64,000 nucleotides of DNA from Carya illinoinensis (taxonomy: Eukaryota; Streptophyta; Magnoliopsida; Fagales; Juglandaceae), in assembly GCF_018687715.1 (NCBI RefSeq), contig NC_056757.1:24136001-24200000 (forward strand). Direction: 5' to 3'. The translations under genes were made by a program, and so were the position numbers. This document shows, one piece after another, positions 12,740 to 24,517 of the stretch. A model generated the notes under the pieces. It had not been told where the DNA came from, did no database searches, and worked only from the letters and a program-made list of their open reading frames with translations. Positions within the stretch are counted from its first letter, which is position 1, and the number at the start of each line of letters is the position of its first letter.

Positions 12740-13600
12740 GAAAAGCCCTAGCAAGAAAAGTCATGAGAACAAGTTACTGCTAAGACCACATATCTTCAAG
12801 GATGTGGAAGAATTCGTTAGGAAATGTGCAAAATGACAATTATAAGCACTACTGCCTCCTTTCTTACCAAAAGAACTAACATCGATCACATCGCCTTAGT
12901 TGTTTGCACAATGAGGAGTTAGTATAGTTGGTCCCTTCCCTTACGTAAAGGATGAGTAAAGTTTGTCATTGTTACTGTAGATTACTTCACCAACTAGGTG
13001 GAAGCAGAAGCTTTGGCCACTATCATAACGAACAATATCACCAAGTTCTTGTGGAAAGCTATTATATGCCGATTTAGCATATCTTAGAGCATAATTTCAG
13101 ACAATAGGTGTCAATTCGAATTTGGTCATTACCGTGATTGTTGTGACAAGTTGGGAATCAAGTTTAAATATTCCTTCTCAAGCCACCCCCAAGCCAACGA
13201 GGAAGTTGAAGCAACCAAAAAATCTTGCTTGGAGTTTTGAAAAAGAAATTGGTGGACCAAAAACAAAAAAAAAAAAAATAGGCTGAAGAGTTGTCAGAAG
13301 TCTTGTAGACCCCAACAGGAGAAACCCATTTTGCCTTGACTTAAGAGAGCAAGTCAGTTGTATCAGTAGAAGTGGAAGCTAAGTTACAGAGTCTAACACT
13401 TCAATGAAGACTCCAATGATATAAGGCTAGAACAACATCTATATCTATTGGAGGAAAGAAGGAAAGAAGCTGAAACACAAATGACAGATAATAAAAGGAA
13501 GTGGAGCACTACTTCAACAAAAGGGTCAATATCATATCATTCAAGGTTGGAGGCCTAGTCTTAAAGGAAGCAAGAATGATGACACAAGGAGAAGAAAAGC
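12740..13600 (+). pseudogene. Integrase relic, Tat-like element 1
   Basis: With many stops and shifts, the + strand retains the order of a gypsy integrase. LARKVMRTSY and FVRKCAK mark the zinc-binding part, where several ligands are damaged. VGPFPYVKDE and YFT..VEAEALATI come from the catalytic core near its first Asp. IISDN..QFEFGHYRD is the second Asp region. KYSFSSHPQANEEVEAT carries the usual catalytic Glu region. The C-terminal part (LYLLEERRKEAE, then FKVGGLVLKEA) follows to about 13600. It catalysed insertion of the element cDNA when intact; now it cannot be translated. The solo LTR starting at 13717 follows directly. Confidence 0.75.
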
Positions 13601-13716
13601 TTGAGTACATAAGCCTTTGCCCCTTAAGCCGAGTGCCCTTGCACTCGCACTCACACGTGGTGACGAAAGGGTGATGACTTTTTCTTAAGTGCATCAACCC
13701 ACACCCCTTAAGTTGA

Positions 13717-16348
13717 TGCAACGCCCCCAAACCCCCACTTGGGATGTAATAGATACTTAAAGTGTTGGAACATGCAACACAATATTACATACCCCTCTTT
13801 ATGACAGTTAATATGCAATTAACTAGCAGTATACAGTAATAGCAATGGAATAAGGGTAAATAATTGTAACTGATAAGAGAATGAACTAAAATATCCCAAT
13901 AGCATCAATATTCATAATGAGTTCAAACGATAAGGTAGCATATTTTCAATATAAAATACTTAAATAATAAGTCTCCATTATTAGATTAACTCCTTCATAC
14001 ATTTTAAGATACGAAGGGTTAGAGCTATGAACATCAAAATAAGATTTAATCTTCGATCGAGATCAAGCTCCTCTTCAATTAGTCGAATCCACTGGTCCAT
14101 CTTGTCCGTCCTTGTCTGGTCCTAATATAACTTATATCATCCCGAGAGGAATGGTAGTAGATCCACACAGAATGAGATTTACTAGAAATCTCAGTAAGTT
14201 AAACAACCAACGTGTAAAAGGATAAATTATGCATAAAAAATGATAAATATGAAATGCATGCTATGCAAAAAATTAGTATTTGTCTTCTATTCAGATTCCT
14301 CAACTTTTCAGAAAAACTTAAAAAAAAAGCATATTTTCTTACAGAGAACATTTTCTTAATTCAACTTTAAAATCATAAAATTTCATCACTATTAAGTATC
14401 ATTAACAATCACATTAATAATAACATATGGTATCATCTCAATTCCTCATATGCATTGTGAGGACTTGTTGATGACATAGTACAACTCATGTTGAAACTAC
14501 GTTGTCTATAGACTCATTCTCAATGCATTGGTAATATAACATAACATTATCATAACATCATAACATATACACCCACCAGTCATAGGTGTCGTCAAATTTT
14601 GATTTCGCTTAGGCGTTCTTTAAAAAAAATCTATTTGAAGCCTGTTGACTATTCTTCGTCAACCTAAGGGTTTACTACTCCATTTTTACTAACTCCAGAG
14701 TGGACAAAGGAGTTCCAAGAGGATAAATCCCCATCCTAACTTTTTGGATTGTGATAAAAATTAAGTTTTCATGCCATGCTTGAGAATATTTTTCATGACA
14801 CGCGTTTATAAAAATGCTTCATGTGAAAAAGACAATTTTGTATAAAATGACTCATTGGATGAAAAAATTTCACATGTCATGTAAGCAAGTAATCATGTAC
14901 TCAATGTATCATATAATATGATATTTCATGCTTAAATGACATTTATATCATGAATGTGGCATTTATCAATAAATCATAAATAAATTATCAAAGTGTAAGT
15001 TAAAAGCCAACTTACAAAATGTCCAAGTTTTGAAAAATCGTAGCGGCTGTAAACAAGTAAGTTAAGATTTGAGATTCTAAGGAAGATGTTCAAAATCAAA
15101 AGGGTAAAAAAAAAAAAAATAGGTATTTACAAAAAATACCCAACTCTCCAAAATTGCTACTAAGGCCCTAAATTTTCACTATTTGCAAATGAACTCCAAT
15201 TTAACCAAACTTCATATACCTCATATTTTCTATGTTCTAAAACCATCTACTTCTTTAGAATTGAAAAATTGAAAGTGCAAATATGCCAAACACACCCAAC
15301 CCATGGCATGCAATCCCTTAAGACCTTGATATGATTTCAACAATTCAACCTCTATGGATGCATGTGTACTCATATTCGTTAAGTGCCAATAGTAATTATA
15401 ATTTCGGGATAAATTAAAAACTTAGGCTTAGGTTATAAAAGCTCATCACAATAGTTAATCATGACCTTAAGATCTTAATCTTCATTAATTCGACCATTAA
15501 GCATATATATGATATGTCTAGCTTTCTTCACCAAGAGATGTTTCAAAAACTTAATCAAATCATACATTTTCCTTCATATCCCATTGCAAGGGATTTCTAA
15601 ATGCACTTTATCCAATCCTAGGTAAAAATAATCAAAACTTACATAAATTAAGCATAAACCAATCAAAAACCGATGTATGCTAGATGATCAACACAAGATA
15701 GAATTAAAGCCTATTATGGCATGCCTCCAACTTCGAAATTAAACCTTCAAAATTCATTCTAAGACATTTTTGGATCACATAAAGTCATATCAAGTCATTC
15801 CATGGCTAAAAAAATTCAACCCAAAATAATTTTTTTCATCAAAACTTCAAGTTTGATCCGGTTTGACATTAGCATGCTAAACCTTAATTAAACTCACTCA
15901 AAAATCCATTCCCATGCCATAATTTAAAGCCTAAAATTTCATTCTAACACTTAACAATAGATAGTTCAAGATTACTTACAGAAATTCATGGCCCTTAAAA
16001 CTCCCAACACAAGTACGCTCAATAACTTTAAGAACTTCACTCGGTTTTACTCTATTACTTACTAAGGGAAGAAAATCTCTCAAGAACTCAAGAGGCGGCT
16101 TGGAGAGAGGTGTGGAGAGATGAGGAAGTGAGGGAGGTATTTATAGGCTTCAAGAGGGAAAGGTATGTTGACCTTGGCTAAAGGAGGGCTTGGTGATTGA
16201 TTGAGTAGGTGGTGGAGTGTGGTGGTGAGATTTCCAACTTGTGTCATCACTTGTGCAGGTGAATAATGTTTAAAACTCCATGAATTCTTCATTTCAGATG
16301 CTACAAGATGCTAAGTGGGTGCAGGTTCTACCATGGTGTAAAAAATAA

Positions 16349-16384
<36 letters not shown>

Positions 16385-17060
16385 GAAGTCATTCCATGAT
16401 GCTGTCGGGTAGTAGTATGAAAATCTGGACAGATTTTCATCTCTTGCTTGCATCACTTTTGTTTTGCCTCCATGGTTGGTTTGTGCAAGTATCATGACAC
16501 TCTTTGAAGGCTTTTTCAGGTGCTAGAAGGTGGAGGATTGGCTACCAAGTATTCAAGTGTGTGTAGCTCATGGAAGAGGGTGAAGTAGCTGAATGGTTCA
16601 ATCTTGATGCCTATCGGTTTGTGGTGTTGGCTTGGGGGAAAACTTGGTCAAGACTTTATGATGGCTTTGAGGGGTTCATGGGGATTGTAGGGAAAGGGAT
16701 GTGGCATGTGGTATTGGCTCAACCAAGAGCAGAAATTCAAACAAACACAATGCCACTCGGTTTGGCTTCAATTAAGCTTCTAATGGAACCAATTAGGGTC
16801 TTTTTGGTTTGCTTCCTTGGAGTCAATTAGTCCAACAATCAAATTGAACTAAGACGAATAATGTGAGATATTAAAGCATGAAATTACCTTGAGAAAGAGG
16901 TGCATCTGGTGTGTGCTAGGCACTAAATTGGTGCAATGCACAAAGTGATGCATCAAGGTGCAATTGCGGTGATTGGGCATTGACATGTCTTTGCCTCTAT
17001 TGACATATGATGTGTCAAGATTAAACTTCTAATTTTATCATTAGGCACTCAATTGTAACA
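13717..17060 (-). mobile_element. Solo-LTR-like insertion a in element 1 (right end uncertain)
   Basis: It begins TGCAACGCCCCC and its first 90 or so bases align with the reverse complement of the right end of insertion b (20020-23460), sharing ATGCAA, CCCCCAAAC and ACTTGGGAT-like words. So a and b are one family in opposite orientation. A CTATAAATACC TATA box on the - strand at about 16137-16147, followed by CT-rich leader-like sequence, suggests that the LTR sense strand is -. The right end does not show the expected GTTACA. AAGTTG occurs at 13710-13715 and 17064-17069, but this flanking match may be chance, and the element may be truncated on the right. A long A run lies near 16350-16379. 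Confidence 0.6.
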
Positions 17061-17069
17061 CCTAAGTTG

Positions 17070-17284
17070 GAGGAGTAAATATAAGGAAAATAATAAAAAA
17101 TCAAGAGTCCAGAGTTAGAGGAGTAAAAGCATCAGACATCATATCTTGGCCCATGGAATCAATGACCTATTATGTGGCACGACCAGGATGAATGGAGTTC
17201 AAATCCAAGGACCTTAAATTTCTGTAAGGATTTTTCAACAGGTGGTTCCTATGCTTATGCCAGGTTTATAACCCAACCCCCAAG
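17070..17284. other. Element 1 interior between insertion a and the antisense ORF
   Basis: Sequence of no recognisable coding content, presumably element 1 interior. Confidence 0.35.
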
Positions 17285-17960
17285 TTAAGGACAAAGGCCA
17301 ACCTCCTCTTTGGAAGCTCTCAACTCATCCTCCAACTTGGTGACTTTCTTCTCAAAGCCAATAGATTTCTTCCTGTGAGTCTCCATAACACGACTAAGCT
17401 GAAGGAATTTTTCTTTATGTTCCTTAAAGTCCTTGTTAGCTTCCACGAATAGAGCCTTCAGCTGATTCATCTCACAACGGACATAGTCAAGGGTTAAACT
17501 AAGCTCCCAAATAGTGTTCTCTGATTGGGCCGCCATACCATCATTCTCCAAGGAGCTGTGTTTGGTTTCCTCTAACTCTTCCTCCAAACGTTGGAGCCTG
17601 TTCTACATGGTGTCACATTCTTCCTCTAAGATTTTAGCCTCGAAGTAGCATCTCGACACTTCTTCCCCAAACTTTTTAAGATCATGTCGAAGACCAATCA
17701 CATTGTCACGGAGGCCGGCAACATCTTCTTCTAGCATGTGGGAGTAAGACTCCCAATGAGAACATGCATCTGCCAACTCATCCCTCTCTGCCCTCATCTC
17801 AGAAATAATTGACAAGTGGTCTTGACACCAGAGTAGAGCAAACCTCATTTTCTAGATAAAATTGGCAATTAATGACCCAACCAGCGAGTTGATCACCATA
17901 TTATGAAAAGGAAAGAAAGGTAATAATGCAATAACTAAAGTGAAGAAGCTTACCAAAGAC

Positions 17961-17991
<31 letters not shown>

Positions 17992-19864
17992 AGTCGGGGT
18001 GTGATGTCTCACACCGGTTCTTCCATGTGGTTGCTAGCTCGTGAGGTAAGCCTTAAGGAATAAGACCCGGAAGGGTGAGGTAACCCTAAAAATTAAGTTC
18101 CTTACCAGTGAATGAGGGCCTAGAACCACTTGCCTGCTAGGAATGATGGGGCAATGAAACCACGAATGATGGTGGCGTGAAGAGAGCATTAACAGGGATC
18201 ACTGATCCACCTTTACCAGAAGATTCAACTTAGCCCAAAAGAGGAACCAAATCTAGAACCCCTTCTAGATTAGCAAGTGAAGGTACTTGCTCAAAAGGGG
18301 AAAAAATGTAAGGTGGGGAAGGAATTGAAGCACGACCCCCACTGAGGTCAACACTTGAGGGATCATTACGAGATAACCTCTAGGGATCGAATGAAATGTT
18401 AAGAGTTTTCCCACCAGAAGCTACAAAAGGGATGGATGGTGTGGGACTATTGTAGTAATCCTGTAGAAATACATTGACCTCTTGTGCTTTGACCAAATCC
18501 CTCGGGGCCAGAGACATGTCCTCCATATTCTCAAAGGGCACCCCAAGAAGGGGACCCACAGAGCCCTTGGGCACAAATGCCAGAATTGTGGAATGCAGCA
18601 CCATGGCGATATCCACCTTCTCTTAATCAAGGATCACAACCAAGCGGTCAGGAGCGAATACGGGCTAATAGACCTACCCTTGGCCTGAAGGCTCAGCATC
18701 CAAAACTAGGGACAAGTTAGCTTCCATCTGCTTTAGAATCTCCTCCAAGCAATTATGAGAAGATGAGGTTGGACAATCTGATCCACTATTTCCTAGAGGC
18801 GAAGAAACGTGCTATTGTTGATCAACTTGTTGTACCGATTCACTGCCTCTAGGAAGCGATGAAGCCTACATCTAGATAGCAACAACCAAGGTTATGGAAG
18901 CACCCTTAGAGCTAGATTCACTAGAAGTATCATTCTTACTATGGATTGAATCACTAGGTGGAGCTCTGGTGGAATGGAAGTGGCCCTTATTTGCCTACAA
19001 GGATTGGATGGAACCTTAAAAAAATTGCATCTAATAATGTGAGAATGGCTTGGCATAATCAGAAATTGGTCAAAATTCACCCAAGTAAGAAGAACATCAG
19101 TATAAACTGTCTTAGAGTTCTATCTAACCCAAGAATAAACTTGTTGAATGTGGGCCTCCTTTAGAGTGGAAGGCACCACATTGAACTCACGATCTTCAAG
19201 GATAACACCCCACACTGCCCGAACTAGAAACTCTTGGTGGCTACCTTCTACCACCAGGTATTCCCAACCCAAACCAAATACAAAGAAATATTTTTTGTGC
19301 CAATCCTTTGCATGAGAATAGTGGGTCACCAGATGCACCACCCTACACTTAGTCCACGAGCGGAAACTACTTAAATTTCTATCAAAATGCAGAATACCAT
19401 GGATATAGAACAAGTCCCAAGTAGTGAGGTTGGGATATTTCTCGTCAGCAGACTCCAAAACTTGATGCCACACAATGCAACATGACAGTAAAATCCTTCC
19501 TACAGTAGGGTGGAGCTGAAAATGGGCTAGATCCAAATCATCCAAAATGTCCCAAATCAAATGAAAAAAGGGGAGTCATAACACCATTAGAAGCATATTC
19601 ATATGTTGATCCACCCATTCAAAAAATCCCTCCAAATCAACGTCTTGATGATGGGCCCTAGGAACCTCCAAAACTATAAAGCCCAGACTCCATACGAGTT
19701 ACTCACTGAATCTAGGTCTACCTTTGAAGTTCTAGCATACCAACGGAGGCCCTCAAAGTCATTTGGGTGGTAGGAACTAAACTCTCAAGCTTGTTAAGAG
19801 ATGACTAGGTATGCAAAGGATGGGAGTCGTGAGAATCGAAGAGATAAGCATTACGAGGGGCCAT
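17285..19864 (-). pseudogene. Antisense additional ORF of Tat-like element 1
   Basis: On the strand opposite gag-pol, a decayed ORF runs from an ATG at 19864 (MAPRNAYLFDSHDSH) to about 17285, interrupted by stops. A conserved-looking central part at 19560-19120 contains DWHKKYFFVFGLGWE, then EFLVRAVWG. The counterpart in the second Tat-like element has NWTNKFFLVSSQGWE at the equivalent place. The C-terminal part (17848-17285) is rich in E, K, R and L with heptad-like spacing, consistent with a coiled coil. Some Tat-lineage elements of plants are known to carry extra ORFs between pol and the 3' LTR, some of them antisense; function is unknown. This copy matches that position and orientation. 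It is broken and cannot make a full protein. Confidence 0.7.
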
Positions 19865-20019
19865 TGGAAACAATGAATAGTGAGAAGAAAAAATTGAGAT
19901 ACGAAAAAGTTAAGAGTTGAGGAGAGTACCATTGTAAAAAGTAACTAGGGTTTGGGGAAGAAGGCACAACCGCAAGAAATAGAAAAATACGAAAATCGAG
20001 TTTAAATAAGAGTAGTGAC

Positions 20020-23000
20020 TGTAACACCCCCAGGGAATTCGATAGCCATAATTTCTTTTAGTTAGATTGTAATAGGCCATGAAAATGTAGGAGAAATCTT
20101 ATAGATAGTAGACTAAGCTAAATTCAGATTCATTAGCTTAGCAACATTATGATCCGCTAAGGGAACAAAATGCCTAGAATTTTTTTAGGTGCTTAGGATT
20201 ATAATTAAATAAAATAGATTGTACTATTATGTTTATATGAAAATTTAGGATTTTATGGTGTAATAAAAAGTTTTAAAATTCTCGGACGCTAAATGGTCAA
20301 TCGGGGAACGCTACCTAGCACCTAACGCACCATGTCACCAAGCAGCTATCGCATCACCATCTAGGAGGTTGAGTGAAAATCAAGCAAACCTTATACTCTC
20401 TTACATGCCCATGCCTCTCTTACACCCACCATACCCTTCCACCTACACATGTACCTTCTTGACGAGCCCTCAAAAGGAGGTTTGAAACCAAAACCCCAAA
20501 TGACCTCCATGTTCCACTTGGTTTTGTCCATTCTTTTCCCACTTGACTTATGCAATTTTTACAACCAACCATCACACCTCAAAGTACTCCTCTTATATGC
20601 ACATGCCCCTCTCTTACACCATAGTACCACCCATGACCAACCCAAGTTGAATTGGAACTTGAAACCTTAACCAAAGCCCAAACGAGAGCAATCTATTGTT
20701 AGGGAAAATGCACCAACCTAATGGCCTCCACTCTTTGTCTCCTTCCACAAACAATGCTACCCTTTAATACCCACTCCCATCCTCCACTCAATCGGTTAAC
20801 TGTATAGCCCAACCACCAAAGATTTTTGTCCAAGCCAGCAAGCAACCTCACATCACCCACACCCTACCCTAACCAACCACAAGCAGCCCCTTCTTCATCC
20901 CTCTTAGTGCCACACTCCCCACCATGTCTCCTCACTTGCACACAAGCCAACTTTTACACTTCGGCAAATTTGAGAACAAATCGAGTGAGTGAATTGGAGT
21001 TATCTTGGAAAGTTTTTTTCTCAACCTCTCCACTATATCATTTTAAGTTGCTCTAAGTTAAGATCTTGTTGGCTGAGTGTTGGAATAATATTCCTTAAGG
21101 TTTAATGGTTGAATATTGAGGATGTTGGAGTTGAAGGATTCGACTAGCATGTATTGTTTGCCTTGGGGTTTTGTGTTGAAATATTATATAATATTATATA
21201 TTTTTGGTTCTAATGATGATATTATCATGTATGTATGCAAATATTTTGTATGGGTTCATAGCACAAGAGATTTCATTAAAGAAATTGCATGCTCCATTAG
21301 GTTTATGGAAAATTGAAACTTTAAGCATGAAGTTCTTTGATAAATTTTATTCTTTGAGCTCTAGAGTCTTGAATTGGTTTTAATAGGAGTTGAATCTATG
21401 TACAGTTTAATTTTGAGCCTTGTGAAAAGGGTTTAAGTTGAGTATTTGATGCAAATGTATGAGCACATGATCTTAATGCAAGTTTTGAGGTTTGTGACTA
21501 GTTATCTATGTTAATCTTGAATTTGGTTATTATATGCTTCAAAATGATGCTAAGGCCTAGCTAGGGAATAATATGATATGTTTGGGTGAATTACTTCAAT
21601 AAAATTTCGTGTTACCTAAAGATTTAGTCAAAATATTCTAGAACAAAAACAAACATGTTTTGGTTTAGGGTTTATGGCACATATAAGTTTCTATCTCTTT
21701 AATATCTTGCATTTTATTGCTTAGTGATATGTGTTATCAACTAGGAATGAGTACTTAGCATGATAGAAGATAGGGTTGATGATTTATTAAGATTCTTGTA
21801 GTCATTTACAAGAGAAATGCTAGAATTGTCACATGCATCAAGGTTTCAGATTATATGGTTGTTGATGTTTTGTGTTGATTACTTCATATGACAAGTCAGT
21901 GTTTGTGTATATGGTGGCTTGACATGATTCTAAGCTAGGGATTAAGTGTTGGTTATGTCTTAAATTTGGATTATAGCATAAATGGTATGCAAGGAAGACT
22001 AAAAATCACATCAATTGAAAATTAGTGTTTAGAGGTTTCGGCCAAGGCAGGGTTCTCATAGTAGATGTTTGATTTTGTAAATATTAAGTTCCTAAATGGA
22101 CTTAGAATAGAAAATACATAACATTTGTCAAGTTTGGTGAAATTTGGGGCCCGTTTATAATTATTGAAAGTTTAGGGGCCTATTTACAAATTCTCAAGAG
22201 TTGAGGGCAATTTTGAAAAATATTGCACTACAAGTAGTAAATTTTGTATTTCTTAAGTTAAATGAGATTTTCTAACCTTAGAACCTTAGAATATTTTACA
22301 TTTTAGCTAGCTCTATGTTTGTACATAAGGATATTTATAAGTTAGTTTCTAACTTACTCTCAATGTATGACAGTATGTTAGATAGTAAATTTCATGCAAA
22401 TGAACTATGTTTTATCTTAACTCTTGTTATGTTTGCAATATTTATGCTATGTCATGATGTCACACATCATAAGTATGAATATTTTTCACATAGTATGAAC
22501 ATATGTCATGAACCATGTAAGTCTGTCACATCTTTATTTCAAGTCAAGCATGAATAGGATTCTCATAGTGTAGGCATTCTACTTTGTTTGGATATACCTA
22601 ATGAAATATTCATGGCGTAGGCATTCTATTCTGTCTTAGTATCTCTAATAGAATGTTAAGACATAGGCAGTCTACTTTGTGTAAGTATTTCTAAAGAAAT
22701 GAATAAAGAACTCATGGTGTAGGCATTCTGTTTGAGTAACTTTATAAGATATGAACATGAATAAATGAGTTTGTTTTCTTTAAGAAAGCATATCATGAAG
22801 TACAAAAATAATTCTAAAGTCTTTTCTTGCAAGTGTAAGGTCATGTTAGTCATGCATACATGTTATGTCTATTATCACATATGCTTTATAGAATAATGGT
22901 AGCTTAAGCACATAATTTGTTGATATTGAAAAATTTCACCGTAATAGTCTTAACTACCATTCCCACTCAGAATGGTAGAAAACGTGATAGGACAGCATTG

Positions 23001-23460
23001 ATCACAAAATCCTAGACTGGATGAGGTTGAGTAGGATTGGAACTAGTACAAAAGAGTTGTTGGCAGTTATAATTCAGTTTTGGATGTAATTTTGACATTG
23101 ATCACCGAGCTGTGTGAGTGGCTTGGTGTGTAGTTATGCTTTTTGATGAAGTTTAAGTTGTTATAACTCTAGAATGATGACTTTTTGTGTAAAAGACATG
23201 TTTTGGATTAATGATAAATGTGCTTATGTATTAATGAAATGAAATATGTTTTGGGAATCAGTTATTCTGGTGCAATCTATGTTGATAAAAAAAAAAAAAA
23301 AAAAAAAAAATCTCCGTTGCATTTATTGTATATTGCTAGAAGTATTCTAGGTGCATTACATTTTAATTGTCGTAAGTAGGAGTGTATAACCTTGTATTGC
23401 ATGTCTCAATGCTTCAACCTCTATCAAATCTCAAGTAGAGTTTAGGGGCATCATATCATA
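20020..23460 (+). mobile_element. Solo-LTR-like insertion b in element 1
   Basis: It starts TGTAACACCCCC and ends in CATCATATCATA, flanked by GTGAC at 20015-20019 and 23461-23465; the match can be read as TAGTGAC if the end is placed two bases earlier. It has no coding potential. Its right end matches the left end of insertion a in reverse. The + strand holds CT-rich leader-like sequence around 20395-20620 and a poly-A run near 23288-23310. I interpret it as a solo LTR of a long-LTR gypsy family, but a non-autonomous element with small inverted ends is possible. Confidence 0.65.
22563..22735. repeat. Minisatellite inside insertion b
   Basis: About 3.5 tandem copies of a 46-56 bp unit, each beginning near TAGGCATTCT (22571, 22618, 22664 with AGGCAGTCT, and 22720) and containing a TATTTCTAA/TATCTCTAA-like word. 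Confidence 0.7.
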
Positions 23461-23564
23461 GTGACTATTAGACAGCCCCAACGAGATCGCAACCAATGTC
23501 ACTAACAAAGATATGGAATTAACAAATCCTGTGTACTTGTGCTGCCTAAAAAGACGTGAAGAAT

Positions 23565-23779
23565 AAGGGCATGTTTGGTAAAAAGATCTCAACTCAAAAT
23601 TTTCATCTCATTAACATAACTTTAATAAAATTCTCATACAAAATATAATAAATAATTTAACTTTTTCAAATTCCAATTCAACTTTTTCAAATCCAAAAAC
23701 AATAATAATACTAAAAAATAATATTTTAAACTTTCATCTCAACTCAAAATTCTTATCTTACTTATCAAAACTGTCCTAA
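23565..23779. mobile_element. MITE-like element
   Basis: The left end reads AAGGGCATGTTTGGTAA and the right end, reversed, reads TTAGGACAGTTTTGATAA. Subterminal CTCAACTCAAAATT repeats occur at both sides and the interior is A/T-rich without coding. This is the layout of small non-autonomous DNA elements. No clear target duplication was found. Confidence 0.5.
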
Positions 23780-23935
23780 GCTGATACATGCCATCTCATA
23801 CGTGGGAAGGTGTCTTGTTGAAGCAGCTACTTGTGAAGCAAAGATAGAAGATTCCCAAATAACCTAAGCAATACACTCAAGTTGTAAGGGATTAACAAAA
23901 CCAGAGTTGGAAATTCTCGTCACACTCAGGGTAAC

Positions 23936-24512
23936 TGGAGGGCCAAATAGTCCCTCTTAAAGAGTGGGCCAAACCCTATACAATAAAGGCCCACGAACCA
24001 AAATGCCAAGGGCCTGCTCAGTGCATACCAAAGGTCCAACCACCCGAAACGAGCTAGTGTGGAATTCAAATTAGCTATCATTAATGGTGGGTTAATAATA
24101 TAAAGGATAGGAAATCTCCTAGTGTGATATATGCCTATAACTTTCGCCTAGCGTACAGGAAATCTCCCGATATGATATCCGCCTATAACATTTTCCCGAT
24201 GTATTGATTGCCCTCAGCATAATAGTCAATTCGAAGTCCTAGCAATTTGCAATCCAACAAGGATTAGAGAATATCAAGCCATGAGGCAAGCCATTCTGAT
24301 CATCACATGCTCAACGAATATAAATAGAGGCCAACAAAGAATACGCGTAAGGTAAATTCAGAACTATTATCTCAAAATTTTAAGGTTTTCTCTCTCGATA
24401 GACCATTCTAACTCAGACATCGAAGCTATCCCCCATCACATCGAGCCCCACTCATCTTCTTATTACAGGTTACTTGAAGTCATTAAGAGGAATACGAAAC
24501 ACGTTCGCAACA
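23936..24512 (+). repeat. 3' LTR of Tat-like element 1
   Basis: It starts TGGAGGGCC after the polypurine-like CAGGGTAAC and ends GTTCGCAACA, followed by the ATTAC duplication. It includes a partly repeated AGGAAATCTCC segment (24109-24220) that is single in the 5' LTR, which explains the length difference. Confidence 0.8.
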
Positions 24513-24517
24513 ATTAC

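Larger units (their letters stand above)
11393..24512 (+). mobile_element. Old Tat-like Ty3/gypsy retrotransposon (element 1), with nested insertions
   Basis: Two related terminal repeats (11393-11909 and 23936-24512) flank an interior holding, in order, a primer site, gag start, RNase H, integrase and an antisense additional ORF. The flanks carry a perfect 5-bp duplication, ATTAC, at 11388-11392 and 24513-24517. The LTRs are strongly diverged and differ by about 60 bp in length, so the insertion is old. Two solo-LTR-like insertions (13717 to about 17060, and 20020-23460) and a MITE-like sequence account for over half of the interior. The Tat assignment rests on the RNase H type, the primer-site sequence and the antisense ORF; it is inferred by recognition and not from a tree. 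Confidence 0.8.

Noticed and set aside
17064..17069. AAGTTG as target duplication for insertion a
   Set aside because: The right end lacks the family's GTTACA-type end and the alignment to insertion b stops earlier, so the match may be chance.
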